A stretch of 7,009 bases of DNA, taken from positions 1 through 7,009 of the forward strand of contig JAUXAJ010000273.1 of assembly GCA_030620005.1 (NCBI GenBank). Direction: 5' to 3'. The notes beneath the pieces are model-generated. The model saw only the letters and a program-made list of their open reading frames with translations. It did no database searches and was not told where the DNA came from. The position numbers were made by a program, and so were the translations under genes. Shown piece after piece: positions 5,569 to 7,009 of the stretch (its first letter is position 1; each line of letters begins with the position of its first letter). The DNA comes from Promethearchaeota archaeon (lineage in GTDB: Archaea; Asgardarchaeota; Lokiarchaeia; Sigynarchaeales; SOKP01).

Positions 5569-7009
5569 ATGTCAAAAGTTAAAATTGCGTATAAAGAAAT
5601 CGAAGATGTCATTGGTCCAGATTTTATAACAGATAAAGATTTCATGAAGGCAGCGTATTCAAGAAACGTGGATCCTGCTTTTCCAGATAGATGGGCTGAT
5701 ATGATAGTAAGACCGGAAACTACTGAAGAAGTTTCTGAAATTGTAAAAATTGCTAATAAATATAGAATTCCAATGGTTCCAAGAGGGGGAGGCGCCGATT
5801 TAGTTGGAGGATCGGTTTCGGAAGGAGGCATTCTCTTGGATTTGACGAGGATGAATAAGATTTTAGAAATTAACGAAAAGGATTATTATTGTGTCGTCGA
5901 ATGTGGAATTACTTGGGGCGCTTTACTTTCTGAGTTACAGAAAAAAGATCTGACTACGGGAGTAGTGGGACCAGGTAGCGGATTTTCTGCTACAATAGGT
6001 GGTGGTCTTTCAAATAGTACGGCTGGTTTTGGGTCAACTAAATATGGACTAGTTCCAGATATATGCTTGGGTGTTGAAGTCGTCCTACCAAATCCCAAAG
6101 GAACAATTATTAGAACGGGGGCAGCAGCTAATAAATATGCTAAACCCTTCTGCCGGTATGGTGTTGCGCCGGATTTTACTGGGCTTTTCATGGGCGATGT
6201 TGGCACAATGGGTATTAAAACCAAGGCTTTCTTAAGATTATTTCCAGATCCTCCATTAAAAGCGATGCGGCACTACATGCTTAAAAAAAATGATTATAAC
6301 AAGGTATTTGAATTAATGCATGAATTACGGAAAGAAGTTAGCGATGGATTACACGATTTATTCGTTGTCCCACTCATAATGATTCAACTTTATGCATCCC
6401 AAGTAGAAAAATCGCCTCCTAAAAGACCACGATTGAAAGGTGCTGTATTCACAATTATCTTGGAAGCTACTGACCAACGAATTTTAAATGTATATATAGA
6501 AAAAGTTTATGAAATAATGACTAAAGATGACATTGCTAGACCGTTTGAATTTAGGGAAATTGATTTAAGTGCGGATTTAGCTAAAGACTGGAAGTTCAAC
6601 CTGAAATACTCTTTTAATTATTTTAATAAAATGATTTCTGTAGCCCCTCCTAAAATCTCGTGTACCACGTGCCATAAAGTACCAATTTCAGCAATTCCAG
6701 AAACCGTAAAGAAAGCTACTGAATTTGATTACAAATATAAAACTGAATTTCCACCTGGAAGCATGTCTTTATTCGCAACAGTTATTTTTCTCGTACCTAA
6801 TGGAAATTGCGTGTTCGTAGGAGGATTTATCGCCGATAACACGGATGATCAACGTAAGATTGCTATGAACATGTGGCATAAAAAACTTAGAGCCCAAGTA
6901 AGGTATGGAGCGGTTCACTATTGGCTTGGCGAGTCGATATCACAATCAATTGTCGAAGCGAATGCCTACACACCGGAGTTTGCGCAATTTTTTAAGGATA
7001 TGAAAAGAG
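5569..7009 (+). CDS. FAD-binding oxidoreductase, paralogue of the preceding gene (3' end outside window)
   Basis: The frame from ATG 5569 is open to the window edge (480 full codons plus one base), so only about 35 residues are missing if it has the length of its neighbour. It aligns with the preceding flavoprotein without a single gap. The PRGGGADLVGGS loop is at 71-82, TIGGGLSNSTAG at 142-153 and GDVGTMGIKTKAFLRLFP at 209-226, and CTTCH is again at exactly 365-369. The FAD domain is very similar. From about residue 227 onward only roughly half the residues agree, by eye, suggesting a changed substrate pocket with the same cofactor chemistry. Some patches are preserved: ISCTTCHKVPIS, MNMWHKK, HYWLGESISQSIVEA. 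An earlier ATG at 5564 is followed at once by TAA, so 5569 is the start. It is an intact tandem duplicate, not a pseudogene, as far as seen. Confidence 0.93.
   Translation, partial: MSKVKIAYKEIEDVIGPDFITDKDFMKAAYSRNVDPAFPDRWADMIVRPETTEEVSEIVKIANKYRIPMVPRGGGADLVGGSVSEGGILLDLTRMNKILEINEKDYYCVVECGITWGALLSELQKKDLTTGVVGPGSGFSATIGGGLSNSTAGFGSTKYGLVPDICLGVEVVLPNPKGTIIRTGAAANKYAKPFCRYGVAPDFTGLFMGDVGTMGIKTKAFLRLFPDPPLKAMRHYMLKKNDYNKVFELMHELRKEVSDGLHDLFVVPLIMIQLYASQVEKSPPKRPRLKGAVFTIILEATDQRILNVYIEKVYEIMTKDDIARPFEFREIDLSADLAKDWKFNLKYSFNYFNKMISVAPPKISCTTCHKVPISAIPETVKKATEFDYKYKTEFPPGSMSLFATVIFLVPNGNCVFVGGFIADNTDDQRKIAMNMWHKKLRAQVRYGAVHYWLGESISQSIVEANAYTPEFAQFFKDMKR
5641..5903 (+). repeat. Near-identical tract shared by the two FAD genes (copy 2)
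   Basis: This is the partner of 3916-4178, in direct orientation 1725 bp away, with 11 differences in 263 bases. It starts at codon 25 and ends within codon 112, and both copies are in the same reading frame. Divergence rises sharply on both sides, which is the pattern expected of a conversion tract, not of uniform ageing of one duplication. Confidence 0.9.

Noticed and set aside
3916..5903. The repeated tract as an insertion element or attachment site
   Set aside because: The two copies are in frame within paralogous genes, have no terminal inverted repeats or target duplications, and grade into diverged homologous sequence on both sides.

Overview
This AT-rich window most likely comes from an archaeon. 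It carries TATA-box-like elements a short distance before several start codons, few Shine-Dalgarno-like sites, T-tract gene ends, and heavy use of ATA (Ile) and AGA/AGG (Arg). The mix of tandem short-chain dehydrogenases (SDRs), VAO/GlcD-type flavoproteins and an SCP2-type thiolase relic would fit an Asgard (Lokiarchaeia-like) genome. That placement is inference from gene content and cannot be proved from this window.

Layout: (1) 1-546, the C-terminal part of an SDR cut by the window edge. (2) 643-1527 on the minus strand, an alpha/beta hydrolase convergent with the first gene. (3) 1619-1878, a decayed C-terminal fragment of a thiolase with a frameshift. (4) 1950-2849 and 2906-3751, two complete SDR genes in tandem. 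(5) 3844-5388, a complete FAD-binding oxidoreductase. (6) 5569-7009, a second paralogous FAD oxidoreductase, open to the right edge. No RNA gene, insertion sequence or CRISPR array was seen.

Function: the intact genes encode NAD(P)-dependent alcohol/ketone oxidoreductases, FAD-dependent oxidases/dehydrogenases and an ester or lactone hydrolase, with the remains of a C-C bond-forming or -cleaving thiolase. Together they suggest oxidative metabolism of hydroxylated lipids, fatty or isoprenoid alcohols, or alicyclic/aromatic compounds, in a region that expands by local duplication. No substrate can be named. The SDR tails are basic and partly hydrophobic, which would suit membrane-associated substrates.

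The most notable signals are: a tract of about 263 nt in the two FAD genes that is about 95% identical, including silent sites, while flanking parts have diverged (probable gene conversion); a CxxCH motif at exactly the same residue in both flavoproteins; and the thiolase relic. I do not see a clearly new defence or mobile system.
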